A stretch of DNA of 64,000 nt from Halichondria panicea (GCF_963675165.1 NC_087377.1:12572632-12636631), one strand, 5' to 3'. Numbered from the stretch's first letter, positions 31,661 to 43,105 are shown. Numbers and translations are program-made. Notes: generated by a model not told the origin, from the sequence alone.

Positions 31661-34004
31661 TCACAGTCCTACTGGTCCATACGCCTGGTTAGTGTTCAGT
31701 TCAATCTCCTCTGTGGGTGACACCTCTTCATAAACAGGACCAGCTAGTGTAGTGGGTCCTACGTTAGCTTGTCCTTCAGTTGCCGGGGAGTACACTGCCT
31801 TCTTACGAGAGAAAACATGCATCACTAGGAGTCCAGTGAGGAATCCAATGACTAGAGTGACAATGAAAGTGATGACCACACTGATAGCGACAGTTGCAGA
31901 AGTGGAGAACAAAGGAGCGACAGTAGAAACTGTGAAATGGGATATAGTAGATAGCAAACAATTAAAAAGCTCATCACCTTCAGTCATAAGTACACAAATG
32001 ATTGCCTCGGGCTCTGTGCTCCAGACTCCAGCATTAGTGCAAGTGACGTTGTTGGGTCCAGTCAGTGAGAGTCTACTGTCACACTGGTAAGTCAGCACTG
32101 TTCCCTCCGACACTATCTCATTCAACCTCTCATAGTCCACTATGGCACCATTGCATGGCTCAAGAGGAAGAGAGCAGTTGGCTATAGGGACGGTCAGAAA
32201 ATTATATGTTTGTATTAATTGATCTCAATCAGCTTAATATACGAGCATCCACTTAAGAAAATGTGGAACAAAGGCGGTGTACGTAAGCTAATACAATTGT
32301 ACGTCACAGAAATTATAGAATGAACTTTTTCGAAGGAAATCAAAAACATTGCCTCTAAACAGCTAGCTACATTTCACCTGGCCTCTCCCTGCACACCAAG
32401 CTCCCAGGATTCTCCACCCACTCTCCCCTACCCCCCACATCAGTGCATGTGCTGGTCCTCACATCAGGGGGGAACAGTCCTTCATCACACCGGTAGATGA
32501 CCTGTGAACCCAGTAAGAAGGGTGGTAGCCTTTCACTGATGTCCAAACTGCCTCTAGACGGTGCAGCAGGAAAACCACAGGTGACTGGGGGATCTAATGC
32601 ATGAGATCCACATATAAATTAAAGTTAATTGCCCATGTATGATACCTGTAACTGAGATGCTACAGTCAAAGGTCCCAGGGTCAGGAGACCACCCACTACT
32701 GTCACAGGTTGAGGTTATCACTTCATTGTCTCCACTGCAAGTGAAGGTGAGCATGGATCCACTAATAGTGACAGGAGGTGCGTTGGTGATAGTAACACCA
32801 GCAGCAGTATAGATGTTGTGGGGCACACAACTGCATGCATTAAAGAGAAGGAGCTAGTACATCAATATCGTATGATTGAGTATAATAGCTTACTCAAATC
32901 AACAATTGAAGTTTTTTGACTCATTCCAGCACAGTTGACAGCTTTGATGGTCACATTGTAGGATGTGTTGTAAGAGATGGTGATTTGTGTGGAGGTGGTC
33001 TCCACGGTGACTGGTGACCCGGAGAGAGGTGTTTGGGAGATGGTGAGGACGTAGCTGACAGACACACCACCAGTAGAAGAGGGAGGGTCCCACTCCAGAG
33101 TGATAACAGAGGAGCTGGGTTGGTTTAGAGTGAATGACACTCTTGGATTGAGTGGACGTGAGGGTGGATCTGTGGGTGTATAATTATAATTATTATAATC
33201 AGTGATACTTGTTCCACAATTTTATGTTACAAATAAAAAACTTACCAGCCACAGTGATGGTGAGAGGACCCTCTCGTGAGCTCAGTCCCACACACTCCAC
33301 CATAGTGCCCTCCACAGTTGAGGCATCAGACAGTGAGGTGAGAGTGGCAGTGAGCATTCCTCCACTTGAGTCAGTGAGAACACCATGAAATGCACCTTCA
33401 TTCCTGTCTCTTGATGAGGCATCTAATGTTATAGTGCTTATAACATTTCCTTGCATGATTGCCCATTGAATAAAACTACTTCCAGGCAGAGTGCAAGTGA
33501 AGGTGACAGTGTCATCAGGACAAGCCACGGAGAAGTTGGATGTCAGTGTGGCTGAGAAAAATTGTGTGTTCCAGTGAACATAGTTAGAGGAAGTATAAAT
33601 AAAAATTATTGATCAAGTGGTAAACCACAAGTGTAGTGATTAAGTGAACTCTTCACTTAGACTGTACATCTAGCTTATTCTAGTTAATGTTTGTTCTAGA
33701 ACTGCATGTAGCTGCTACTGAACTTTGACATTAGAGAACTAGGTAGAACATTCTAGAGTTATATGTGTTCTGTATATAAGTTCTTGAGTTTTGTGCAAGC
33801 TAGGTTATGATTAGGTTATGAGTGTTATGCTGTTTCTGTTGTCTACTGCTGTTATTAAGTTACAAGAACAAAGTGTGACTAGTGTCAACTGTGATATCTG
33901 CGAACAAACATATGCATGTATGTACAGATCTATATGTATTTTAACTTACCTGCAGCAAGAGAAAACAGCTGGATGATGATAATAAGAACTGTGTGTACTT
34001 GCAT
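31661..34004 (-). pseudogene. Receptor copy D: Ig-FN3-CCP3-TM, nearly intact
   Basis: Exons, in transcription order: 33950-34004 (signal peptide MQVHTVLIIIIQLFSLAA), 33246-33551 (Ig-like, VACPDDTVTFTCTL), 32894-33169 (FN3), 32646-32830 (CCP), 32378-32593 (CCP), 31978-32181 (CCP) and 31661-31929 (TM and tail; GFLTGLLVMHVFSRKK, VYEEVSP, AYGPVGL). Six exons have exactly the intact phase and, apart from the Ig exon, lengths equal to copy E. Only the first CCP exon differs: 185 nt instead of 183, due to two extra bases early in the exon, which shifts the rest of that exon off frame. One event therefore separates it from a working gene; assembly error is a real alternative. The tail tyrosine in VYEEV resembles the pYEEI class bound by Src-type SH2 domains. 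Confidence 0.85.
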
Positions 34005-34592
34005 TGCAGGAGCTACAGCTAGCTGGTACAACAGCAAGTTTATTGATTACCTATGATATGAAACACACCCTCTATTGAGGAAGTCAGAAAAACCACATCA
34101 GAATGTTAAAGAAAACCACATCTATAAAACAAACAAAATGCCAGAATAACGAGTGTTGCAAACTGTGCTGGGCTAATGCCTCTCACCATGATTTGCTTTC
34201 GCTCAAAAAGTATTAGAAGAGGTAGTTTGCTTTGTATAATCATGTAATTATTGTTGAATGCATACACACTTTAATATAGAAGAGCAGCACAGAAGTCTAT
34301 ATCTGATATGGCTTGATGAATGATCTCTTCAAGGAGGATAGAACTAGCATGTAGCTATAATTATAGATCTACAATGTAGAAGTTTAAATAAGTATTTTGC
34401 ATTTCCGCTCAAAAATTCAAAAAGGGGTGTATCTGAAATGAGGTCAGAGTTCACAAGGGCTTGCTTCTGGCAGTACATGCATGCAGCTTTCAGCGAAATG
34501 TTCTTTGTAGCTAACAAATAGCTATAGCGCTACTTGTGCAGCGGTCTCGTGACCGTTTGCATTGATAAGCGGTGGTTAGTGGTTAAAATTAT
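34005..34592. other. 5' flank of receptor copy D
   Basis: Shares the ttgaggaagtcagaaaaacc phrase with the 5' flanks of copies B and E just upstream of the start codons. No other feature is supported. Confidence 0.4.
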
Positions 34593-35036
34593 TACCATAC
34601 TCTACCAAGATTACGCCCACCCTAATTGCATGCTACACAGCAGCTACAGGTACTATAGGTAGGCTTAATTTCGAAAAAGGTAGTTTTGTTTCGAAATTAC
34701 GCCTATTTTCTGGGGCATGCCAAGTGCTTGCAATAATTATAGTAGCTGAAGAAAAGTCGTCTACAGAGATTCAGAGAAGATTGTCTTTGTCTCTTATACT
34801 TGCGAATAGGAGTAATAATCATTGGATCTAACTATCTACGTAGCTATCTTCAGTAACCAGCTTACACAAGAAACTTCTAAACCTTTCTTGTCAACTATAA
34901 ACTGCTCGCTGACAAGTTTGCATCAATTCTTTGTGGGCGTATTCTTGAAGCAAATTAGCCTATACAGGAACTTTCACTCAAAAGAAGCAGTGGGTCATAA
35001 TTTCGGACGTGGGCGTAATCTCGATAGAGTACGGTA
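34593..35036. mobile_element. 444-bp MITE, ends taccRtactctaYc
   Basis: Left end taccatactctaccaagatt + acgcccacc is the inverse of right end ggtgggcgtaatctcgatag + agtacggta (near-perfect). Flanking TA suggests a TA target site. Interior subterminal inverted repeats (tttcgaaattacgcc, gggtcataatttcgg). It shares the outer CCGTA and inner ACGCCCAC with the element at 55030-55773. Confidence 0.75.
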
Positions 35037-35063
35037 GTAACGAGCGCAACTAAGACAATCATA

Positions 35064-35277
35064 TACCGTATAGCGGGTAATATTTGGGGGACAAAGTATT
35101 CGTGGTTCAGCAATATTTAGACATTTCATGGATAATATTTTCGTCGTTGCTGATTGCACTGCAGGTAAAGGTAGTCAAGGTCGCTTCATTCGTGGGTAAA
35201 ATATTCATGGTCAGAGCTTCAACCACGAAAACCACGAATATTTTGTCCCCCGAAAATTACCGGCTATATACAGTATA
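35064..35277. mobile_element. 214-bp palindromic MITE, ends taccgtatagcgggtaat
   Basis: Left end taccgtatagcgggtaatat and right end attaccggctatata..gta are inverted; the inner parts agtattcgtggttcag and ccacgaatattttgtccccc also pair. It is a relative of 43106-43304 and ends in TA on both sides, as Tc1/mariner-type MITEs do. It lies between receptor copies D and H. Confidence 0.8.
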
Positions 35278-35310
35278 TGAACTAACCAATAGAAGGGATC
35301 ATCACCATGT

Positions 35311-35900
35311 TGTCACGGCTACTGCCAACACAGTTAACTGCTCTGATGGTCACGTTATAGGGAATGTTGTAGGAGATATTGAACTGTGCCGAGGTGGTTT
35401 GACTTTCTACGGTGACTGGTGACCTGGAGAGAGGTGTTGGGGAAATGACGAGGATATATAGCTAACAGACACACCACCAGTAGAGGAGGGTGACTCCCAG
35501 TCCAGAATAACAAGAGAGGAGCTGAGCTGGTTTTGAGTGGAGGATATTCTTGGGTTTAATGGAGAGGTTGAATTACCTATGCATGTGCAATAAAAGTCTA
35601 TAAGTTTAACTGTGTCCCTTCGACCAACTTAAGAACCAATAAAGAGTGTACTTTGAACTGACATCAACCCAGACTTCGCTGGAGGATCCACTTGCCATCT
35701 CAGTACAGCGGCAGGCTTAGAGCATGTGAACAAAACTGCCTCTCCAGGACACGCCACACTCGTGTTGGACACTAATAAGGCCTCTGTTGAAATGGAACAG
35801 TTTCAATCACACATGAAGCACAATCTTGTTTTGCATTCATACCTCCTATCTGAGAGCCAATCATCACTGTTAACAAAAGATGCTTATCACCAACAAGTTC
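35311..35900 (-). pseudogene. Receptor copy H: FN3 and Ig exon relics
   Basis: An FN3 exon relic at about 35311-35575 (STGGVSVS-like core broken by small indels, in-frame breaks) is followed upstream (higher coordinates) by an Ig exon relic at about 35640-35770. This reads VACPGEAVLFTC, then KPAAVLRWQVDPPA. That Ig segment is closer to copy C (ACPTISVVFTC, LLWEVDPPP) than to B, D or E. No CCP or TM exon follows at lower coordinates before the MITE. The FN3 relic matches copy A at 213-465. Confidence 0.7.
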
Positions 35901-35997
35901 ACCATTATTTAACAGGGCAAATTTAGCAAAAGCAAAATGTGACATCTTTACCTATTGCCTAGATTAGATCATACTTCTCCAGTCATGAGACAGTGGG

Positions 35998-36285
35998 TTT
36001 ATTGTCAGTGTGGGCATACGAAAAAAAGTTTAATTGAGATCTAATATTAACCTTGTGTTTACCATACCCTATATCTGCTATAATTATCTGTAGAGTTGTC
36101 CTGAAGAAGTTTTCAAAAAGTAAAGATCGTTAATGAAACATTTGCTAAATTGCTAACTTCAGTAAATAGCTGTGGGCTGAGTAACCTGTTAGTGTTTATT
36201 GTCAGTGTGGGCATACGAAAAAAAGTTTAATTGAGATCTAATATTAACCTTGTGTTTACCATACCCTATATCTGCTATATCCGAT
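35998..36285. repeat. Direct repeat of about 85 bp, spacing about 197
   Basis: tttattgtcagtgtgggcat + acgaaaaaaagtttaattga ... cataccctatatctgctata occurs at 35998 and again at 36195, almost unchanged. Between them is part of the recurring block found also at 40230-40400 and 42540-42680 (taaagatcgttaatgaaac). Confidence 0.8.
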
Positions 36286-36339
36286 AATTATACTGGCTTA
36301 CTCAGATTCAAAATTTGTCTTCTATTCAACATTATAGTA

Positions 36340-36750
36340 CATACAGCTCTCAGCTCTGATGGTCACATTGTAGGGAGTGTTGTAGGAGATAGTGATCTGT
36401 GCCGAGATGGTCTCCACAGTGACTGGTGACTTAGAGAGAGGTGTTAGGGAGATGAGGACATAATTATGAACATAATTATAGTTGGCTGTTTAACAGACCT
36501 TCAGGAAGGAGGTCCTAGTCCAGAGTAACAATAAAATTATCAGTGACTGGATGTTGAAGTTGTTCACCCTCTCCCCATTTTCTCAGCTCCTCTGATTGAT
36601 GATGTATCAGAATTGGGGTTGTGCGTTGTATCTATGATGACCCAACCCACAGAAACTAGCAGGTGTACTCACTGGCCCCCAAAATATATAGGGGAGGATG
36701 TATAGACTCACACTATCACAAGCGGGTAAGGGTGTGTTGTGTGTGTGGAT
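36340..36750. pseudogene. FN3 exon relic (- strand) and worn HEAT exon (+ strand)
   Basis: 36340-36535 is the inverse of an FN3 exon of the receptor family (tgatggtcacattgtaggga, gagaggtgttagggagat) with an AT-rich insertion and loss of the middle. 36575-36745 is a worn + strand copy of the HEAT-gene exon at 27287 (gcccccaaaatatataggggaggatg-like), with many indels. Their adjacency repeats the receptor/HEAT neighbour relation once more. Confidence 0.65.
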
Positions 36751-37061
36751 GCTATGTGAGTATGGGATAAAGGTACATGTATGTGTTGTGTAGATTATAT
36801 GCGTACTGATCATGCATGCATGTACAAAGATTTGTGTAATATGGCTAGGCTTGGAAGCACACCACTTTAGTACGTTATAACAATGGCAAATTTTACAGTT
36901 AAAATAACCTCCTCTGATGTATTATATAGGGAATGCAATTGAGACAATCTCCAGGCAAGATGAAACACGTAGCGAGTCTACATGGCCTATAAAACAAATG
37001 AAATGGCAGAATAATCACAATTAACCTGTTGAATGCTATTGAATATTATAGTGAATGAGTT

Positions 37062-39301
37062 TTACAGTCCTAATGGTCCATACGCCTGGTTTGTGTTGAG
37101 TTTAATCTCTTCTTTGGGTGACACCTCTTCATAAACAGGAACAGCTGGTGCAGTGGGTCCTACGTTAGCTTGTCCTTCAGTTGCCGGGGAGTGTACTGCC
37201 TTCTTACGAGAGAAAACATGCATCACTAGGAGTCCAGTGAGGAATCCAATGACTAGAGTGACAATGAAAGTGATGACCACACTGATAGTGACAGTTGCAG
37301 AAGTGGAGAACAAAGGAGCGACAGTAGAAACTATGAGATGGAATACCGGTAGTAGATAAGCAAACAATTACAAAGCTCATCCATCACCTTCAGTCATAAG
37401 TACACACATGATTGCCTCAGGCTCAGTGCTCCAGACTCCAGCATTAGTGCAAGTGATGGTGTTGGGTTCAGTCAGTGAGAATCCATTGTCACACTGGTAT
37501 GTCAGCACTGTTCTCTCCAACACTGTCTCGTTCAACCTCTCATAGTCCACTATAGCACCATTGCAAGGCTCAGTAGGAAGAGAGCAGTTGACTATAGGGA
37601 CAGTCAGAAAATTACTTTATGAGTATATGTTTGTATCTCAATCAGCTGAACACGAGCATCCAATAACCTACCATTGAATACTAAGAAAGTGTGGAACGAA
37701 AGCGGTGTACGTAAGCTAATACAATTCACAGAAATTATAGAATGAAGTAAATCAAAAACCCTCTGAACAAGGTCAAGCCAACTTAATTACACGCTTCACA
37801 AATGCAAGCGAGTCACTTTTTGCTAAAAAAACACCCACAACCACCCACTCCATAAAATTACCACAAAACTCAGTGTGGTTTAGGAAGCCTAACAATTTAA
37901 TAGTCTAAAAACTCCTACTCTTAAGATTTTTTTTATTGGCCTGCCTAGAAGTTGGCTTGGCCCAACTACATTTCACCTGGCCTCTCTCTGCACACCAAGC
38001 TCCCAGGATTCTCCACCCACTCTCCCCTATCCCCCACATCAGTGCATGTACTGGTCCTCACATCAGGAGGGAACAGTCCCTCATCACAGCGATAGATGAC
38101 CTGTGAACCCAGTGAGAAGGGTGGTGTCCCACCATTGATGTCCACACTGCCTCTAGATGGTATAGCAGGAGAACCACAGCTGACTTGGGGATCTAATGCA
38201 TGAGATCAACATTCCTTTTAGAGAGTTAGTTGCCCATGTATATGATACCTGTAACTGGACTGCTGCAGTTGAAGGTCCCAGGGTCAGGAGACCACCCATT
38301 ACTGCCACAGGTTGAGGTTCTCACTTCACTGTCTCCACTACAAGTGAGGGTGAGCATAGATCCACCAATAGTGACAGGAGGTGTGTTGGTGATGGTCACA
38401 CCAACAGCAGTAGACGGTGTGGAGCATACCACTGCATTGATTTAATAGTATGGTAACTAAGGAACAAGTGCGTATGTTTTATGACCTTACAGTTGCAGTC
38501 AAATAAAACTTAGAATCAATTACGTCATTCCCCATGAAATGGCTTACTCAGATCAATAATTGAAGTTTCTTGACTCATTCCAACACAGTTGACAGCTCTG
38601 ATGGTCACATTGTAGGGTGTGTTGTAGGAGACAGTTATCTGTGCTGAGGTGGTCTCCACGGTGACTGGTGATCCGGAGAGAGGTGTTGGGGAGATGGTGA
38701 GGACATGGCTGACAGATACACCACCGGTAGAGGAGGGATGGTCCCAGTCCAGAGAGATATCTGATGAGTTAGGCTGGTTTTGAGTGGAGGACACTCTTGT
38801 GTCGAGAGTAGGGGACGGTGGATCTGTGGGTATAATGATTAATAATAGAACTCCATCAGTCACTCACCAGCCACATTGATGGTGAGAGGACCCTCTCTAG
38901 AGTTCTCTCCCACACACTCCACCATAATACCCTCCACAGTTGAGGCCTCAGACAGTGAGGTGAGAGTGGCAGTGAGCATTCCTCCACTGGAGTCAGTGAG
39001 AACACCACGGAATGCTGGATTACCTCGTGTGCTATCAGTGTTGCTGATACTTAAAGATATGCTAAACCTTTGGCCTTGTGGTGGAGTGACGTCCCATCGT
39101 ATGAAGATACCAGGCAGAGTGCAGGTGAAGGTGACAGTGTCATCAGGACAGGCCACAGGGGGGGTGGATGTCAGTGTAGCTGAGAAAAATTGTGTGCTCC
39201 ATTGAACACATGTATATATAGATGATGATCTATGTATATAACTTACCTGCAGCAAGACTAAACAGCTGGATGCTGATAATAATAACTGCTTGTACTTGCA
39301 T
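37062..39301 (-). CDS. Receptor copy E: intact Ig-FN3-CCP3-TM surface receptor, 504 aa
   Basis: Exons: 39247-39301, 38868-39179, 38548-38823, 38249-38431, 37977-38192, 37388-37591 and 37062-37330. All borders are GT-AG, all junctions phase 1, and the 1515-nt coding length has no internal stop. Signal peptide MQVQAVIIISIQLFSLAA (1-18); Ig-like 19-122 (VACPDDTVTFTC, MVECVGEN); FN3 123-214; three CCP modules 215-275 (MLTLTCSGD, TSTCGSNGW), 276-347 (VSCGSPAIPS, VIYRCDEGLF) and 348-415 (LTYQCDNGFS, GVWSTEPEA); TM about 430-455 with GxxxG (GFLTG); basic stop-transfer SRKK; tail with VYEEV (Tyr482) and AYGPLGL (Tyr499). Exon-per-domain design suits shuffling. Likely a cell-surface recognition receptor signalling through an SH2 protein; ligand unknown. 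It is the only copy in the window readable from start to stop. Confidence 0.88.
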
Positions 39302-39494
39302 TGCAAGAGCTATAGCTACAGCTTTATTGATAGCTATAGCTTTATTGATCTATGATGAAATACACCTCTTTCTATTGATCATGAGGAAGTCAGAAAAACC
39401 ACATCAGAATGTGACAATAGGTTTTACAGCCAAAAATATACACGTTATAATTTGAAGTCAACCATGCACAACTATTAGTTGTTGATATTAAGTT
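39302..39494. other. Short spacer, 5' flank of copy E and 3' flank of copy F
   Basis: Carries the conserved upstream phrase gaggaagtcagaaaaaccac of the receptor family at about 39390. A direct repeat of agctatagctttattga is present near 39320. Confidence 0.45.
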
Positions 39495-40850
39495 TTACAG
39501 TCCTAATGGTCCATACGCCTGGTTAGTGTTCAGTTCAATCTCCTCTTTGGGTGACACCTCTTCATAAACAGGAACAGCTGGTGCAGTGGGTCCTAAGTTA
39601 GCTTGTCCTTCAGTTGCTGGGAAGTACACCGCCTTCTTACGAGAGAAAACATGCATCACTAGGAGCCCAGTGAGGAATCCAATGACTAGAGTGACAATGA
39701 AAGTGATGACCACACTGATAGCGACAGTTGCAGAAGTGGAGAACAAGGTAGAAACTGTGAGATGAGATATAGTATGACTGTATTTTGGGATAGCAAACAA
39801 TGACTGGCCTTCAGTACTAACTACACACATGATTGCCTCAGGCTCAGTGCTCCAGACTCCAGCATTAGTGCAAGTGATGGTGTTGGGTCATGCATTCATA
39901 CCTCCTACCTGAGAGACATGCAACCATCACTGCTATAACAGAAGATGCTCATCAACAAGTTCATAATATTCAACAGGGCAAATAATTTGCAAAAGCAAAA
40001 TTTAATATACATAATTATAATAGATCTAGATTGATACCTCTCCATGCAGATGGGACCTAGATCTACCATGTACCAGGACAGTCAGTCAGTGGGTTTATTA
40101 TAATAAGTATATTATTGGCACTAAAAGAAGCAATATGTTTAGTACCCATAGAGTGAAGAGTATGATGCAGTTGTCCCAGACTTCCAATATGGAGTTGACT
40201 TGTCCTGATCCTGCAGCTATATAGCTCTGACCATTTTAAAGTAAAGATCGTTAATGAAATAATTAGATGCTAAATTGCTTACTTTATGGGCTGAGGAGAT
40301 AGCTGTGGGTTGAGTAACCTGATGGTGTTTGTTTAGCCAGCTGCTGTGATCATAAAGGATATTTCTTTTGAAAGCAAACTGTTGAAAATAGATGAATACA
40401 AACAAATAGTTCAGTAGCTATAGCTACTCTGCATACCCGTTTTGATTCTTATAAACCTGATTGACTGCAACTCAGTGTGCATGGCCTCTAGGACAAGATA
40501 GTCATTACACACAATCTAAGACAGATCATTGCTTCACTTGTCATAATGAAAAAAGGAAAGATATCGTAAAACATAAACTCTTTTCTTGGTGAAACTATGC
40601 GGAGGTCTACAACAATCAGTATCACCATACACACACAGACCGCACACAAATACCTCCAACTATAGGTCCAAAGGCAGCAACACTGCCACCTAGAGCTGAA
40701 TAGATGATCTCATGTAGCAGTGAATCAAAAGTCCCAGTGATAAGGGACCACCCGCTACTGCCGAGGTTTTTCATTCCTGTCTCCATGGCAAGTGACTGAT
40801 GGTGAGCATGGATCCACAAATTGTGATAGGAGGTGTATTGGTGATGTGGT
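39495..40850 (-). pseudogene. Receptor copy F: TM exon plus CCP relics
   Basis: The TM/tail exon (39495-39754) is open and carries VYEEVSPKEEIELN and AYGPLGL; it is 9 nt shorter than in E (VAP missing before LFSTSATV) but in frame. The third CCP exon starts (about 39796-39888, GVWSTEPEAIMC) and is cut at 39889, where unrelated repeated sequence begins. A first CCP exon relic lies at about 40690-40850. No signal, Ig or FN3 exon remains. The intact TM exon next to destroyed ectodomain exons suggests recent truncation by the inserted block. Confidence 0.75.
39889..40400. repeat. Recurring non-receptor block between receptor copies
   Basis: This block recurs (same strand) in pieces at 35835-36180 and 42450-42680. 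Shared phrases are gcattcatacctcctaYctg, aagatgctYatcaNcaac, gtaaRgatcgttaatgaaa and tgtttagccagctgctgtga. At 42450-42550 the minus strand reads YFDMMLAQLQIGTLEQLYTL, which looks like part of a coding exon with a donor after it. Copy number three beside truncated receptors suggests part of the duplicated unit or a transposable element; the identity is open. Confidence 0.5.
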
Positions 40851-41203
40851 TAAAACTTGACTCATAAAGCATATCTACATGTAGATGACTACGTTGAAAC
40901 ATGCAGGTTTCACTGTATATACAGTCACTTATTATCCTAACTTCAATCCATAATAATTATGCTGTTTCAGTACCAATGCTGTGATGCACTTCCTTTAGGA
41001 CAAGTTTGACTTCTCTTATAATAATTGTTGCTTATTTTGTTGATATACAAACATATGATGGTTTTAATGAACAGAAGTATTTGTGCTATTAATACGTAAA
41101 CGTAAATCTACCTTATAAGGTATAGTTATATAGCTATAATATAACTATTATACATGTATTCTGACAAATGAATGTACATTGGGTGGAAAACAAAATGCAT
41201 GGT

Positions 41204-42377
41204 TCACAGTCCTACTGGTCCATACGCCTGGTTAGTGTTAAGTTCCATCTCTTCTTTAGGTGACACCTCCTCACAAACAGGACCAACTGGCTGTGCAGTG
41301 GGTCCTACGTTAGCTTGTCCTTTAGCTGCTAGAGAGTATATTGCCTTCTTACGAGAGCAAAGGTGCATCACTACGAGTCCAGTGAGGAATCCAAGAATGG
41401 CAGCCACAAAGAAAGTAATAATTACGCTGATAGCAGCAACTACACCAATGGATAGGGAGGTGGCAGTAGGACCTGTGAAATCGATGTATTATGGGATTAC
41501 GAACCATAACTCGCATTCAAGTACACACATTATTGATGGCCTTCATCTTCAGTTGGTGACACACACATGATTGCCTCAGGCTCAGTGCTCCAGACTCCAG
41601 CATTGGTGCAAGTGACGTTGTTGGGTCCAGTCAGTGAGAATCCATTGTCACACTGGTAAGTCTGCACTGTTTCCTCCAACACTGTCTCTTTCAACAACTC
41701 ATAGTCCACTATAGCACCATTGCAGGGCTCAGCAGGTACAGTGCAGTTAACTATAATAGGGACGGTCAGATAATATCATACTATGACTATAGCACATGAC
41801 AGATGTTTGTATCTCATCAGCTCAACATGAGCACCCATGAATACTAAGAAATGTGGAACAAAGGCGGTACAATTGTAGACAGATCATGCAGACAGAAATT
41901 ATTTTTTTCGAAGGAAAATTCTGCTTCTGAACAGCTACATTTCACCTGGTCTCTCCCTGCACATCAAGCTCCCAGGATTCTCCACCCACTCTCCCCTACC
42001 CCCTACATCAGTGCACGTGCTGGTCCTCACATCAGGGGGGAACAGTCCATCGTCACAGCGGTAGACGACCTGTGAACCCAGTGAGAAGGGTGGTGTCCCA
42101 CTACTGATGTCCACACTGCCTCTGGATGGTGCAGAAGGAGAACCACAGGTGACTGGGGCCCATAGAAAAATGCATACTTTAATCCTTTATTTATAAGTAC
42201 CGGTATAGGACTGCAAAAGTCTCAGGGTCAGGAGACCACTCACTACTGCCACAGGTTGAGGTCCTCACTTCATTGTCTCCATTGCAAGTGAAGGTGAGCA
42301 TGGATCCACCAATAGTGACAGGAGGTGCGTTGGTGATGGTCACACCGGCAGCACGGTAGACGGTGTGGGGCACACCA
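41204..42377 (-). pseudogene. Receptor copy G: three CCP exons and TM, 5' half lost
   Basis: Exons: 42201-42377 (CCP; AGVTITNAPPVTIGGS), 41946-42152 (CCP), about 41551-41750 (CCP; SVTYQ-like LTGPN region) and 41204-41472 (TM plus tail). The TM exon keeps the exact family length of 269 nt and an open frame, but is the most diverged (TSLSIGVVAAISVIITFFVA). In the tail VYEEV has become VCEEV, so one signalling tyrosine is lost; AYGPVGL remains. The first CCP loses a cysteine near its end (PETFAVL for PGTFDC). The donor of the third CCP exon is altered. No FN3, Ig or signal exon follows; the recurring block (42450-42680) takes their place. Confidence 0.75.
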
Positions 42378-42449
42378 CTGCATGTATTTATACAGAGAAG
42401 GAATGTAAACAATTGTATTATGATCATAAATTATTATACTTACCCAGAT

Positions 42450-42680
42450 TCACAATTCTAATAAAGCAATGTTTACCCATAGTTTGAAGAGTGTAGAGTT
42501 GTTCCAAGGTTCCAATCTGGAGTTGTGCGAGCATCATGTCAAAGTAAGGATCGTTAATGAAACATTTGCTAAATTGCTTACTTGGCGGCCTCTGGAGGAT
42601 CGAGGTAAACTGTAGGTGTTTGTTTAGCCAGCTGCTGTGATCATAAAGGATAATGAAAGTAAACCCACGATTCGTAAACA
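42450..42680 (-). other. Recurring block with possible coding exon
   Basis: The minus strand is open and reads NDPYFDMMLAQLQIGTLEQL, then YTLQTMGKHC, before a donor-like sequence near 42447. Relatives at 40140-40400 and 36080-36180 are frame-broken. I recognise no family. It could be the 5' exon of a rearranged receptor (replacing Ig and FN3 in copy G), or a piece of a mobile element. Confidence 0.35.
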
Positions 42681-43105
42681 AACATGCAGTTCTGAATCAG
42701 TGCAATCAAGCTACTCTGCATGTATACCCATGCAGTATTTGATTATCCATAATAATTTATTATAAGGCCTGATTCGACTTATGATTCGACTGGCACAACT
42801 CAGTGTTGCCTCTTGGGCAAGTTAATCATAACATAATCTCAAACACTTTCAATGTGTCTCACTTGTCAGAAACCATAATCGTAAACATGCAAAGCTGCAT
42901 GGCTTAATTACATTTTTTCTTGGTGATAATAAGACAAGCTCAACAATCAGTACCCCCACCAACAGATTGTCAAGAACACCCATAAATGCATGTGTCTTAA
43001 AGACCCTCCAATACCTAACTAATCTCCCCTGATGGTGCATGACGAAAAGAAGAAACTATAGTCATGAAGTAGTTAGAGGTACATAACACAAAACGATTGT
43101 GTATA
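42681..43105. other. Spacer between receptor cluster and small gene
   Basis: Partly similar to 40560-40660 (ttttcttggtgaNaatRNg, caacaatcagta), so the duplicated unit extends here. No gene is supported. Confidence 0.4.

Noticed and set aside
34822-35036. 71-codon ORF as a gene
   Set aside because: It lies within a MITE and has no family features.
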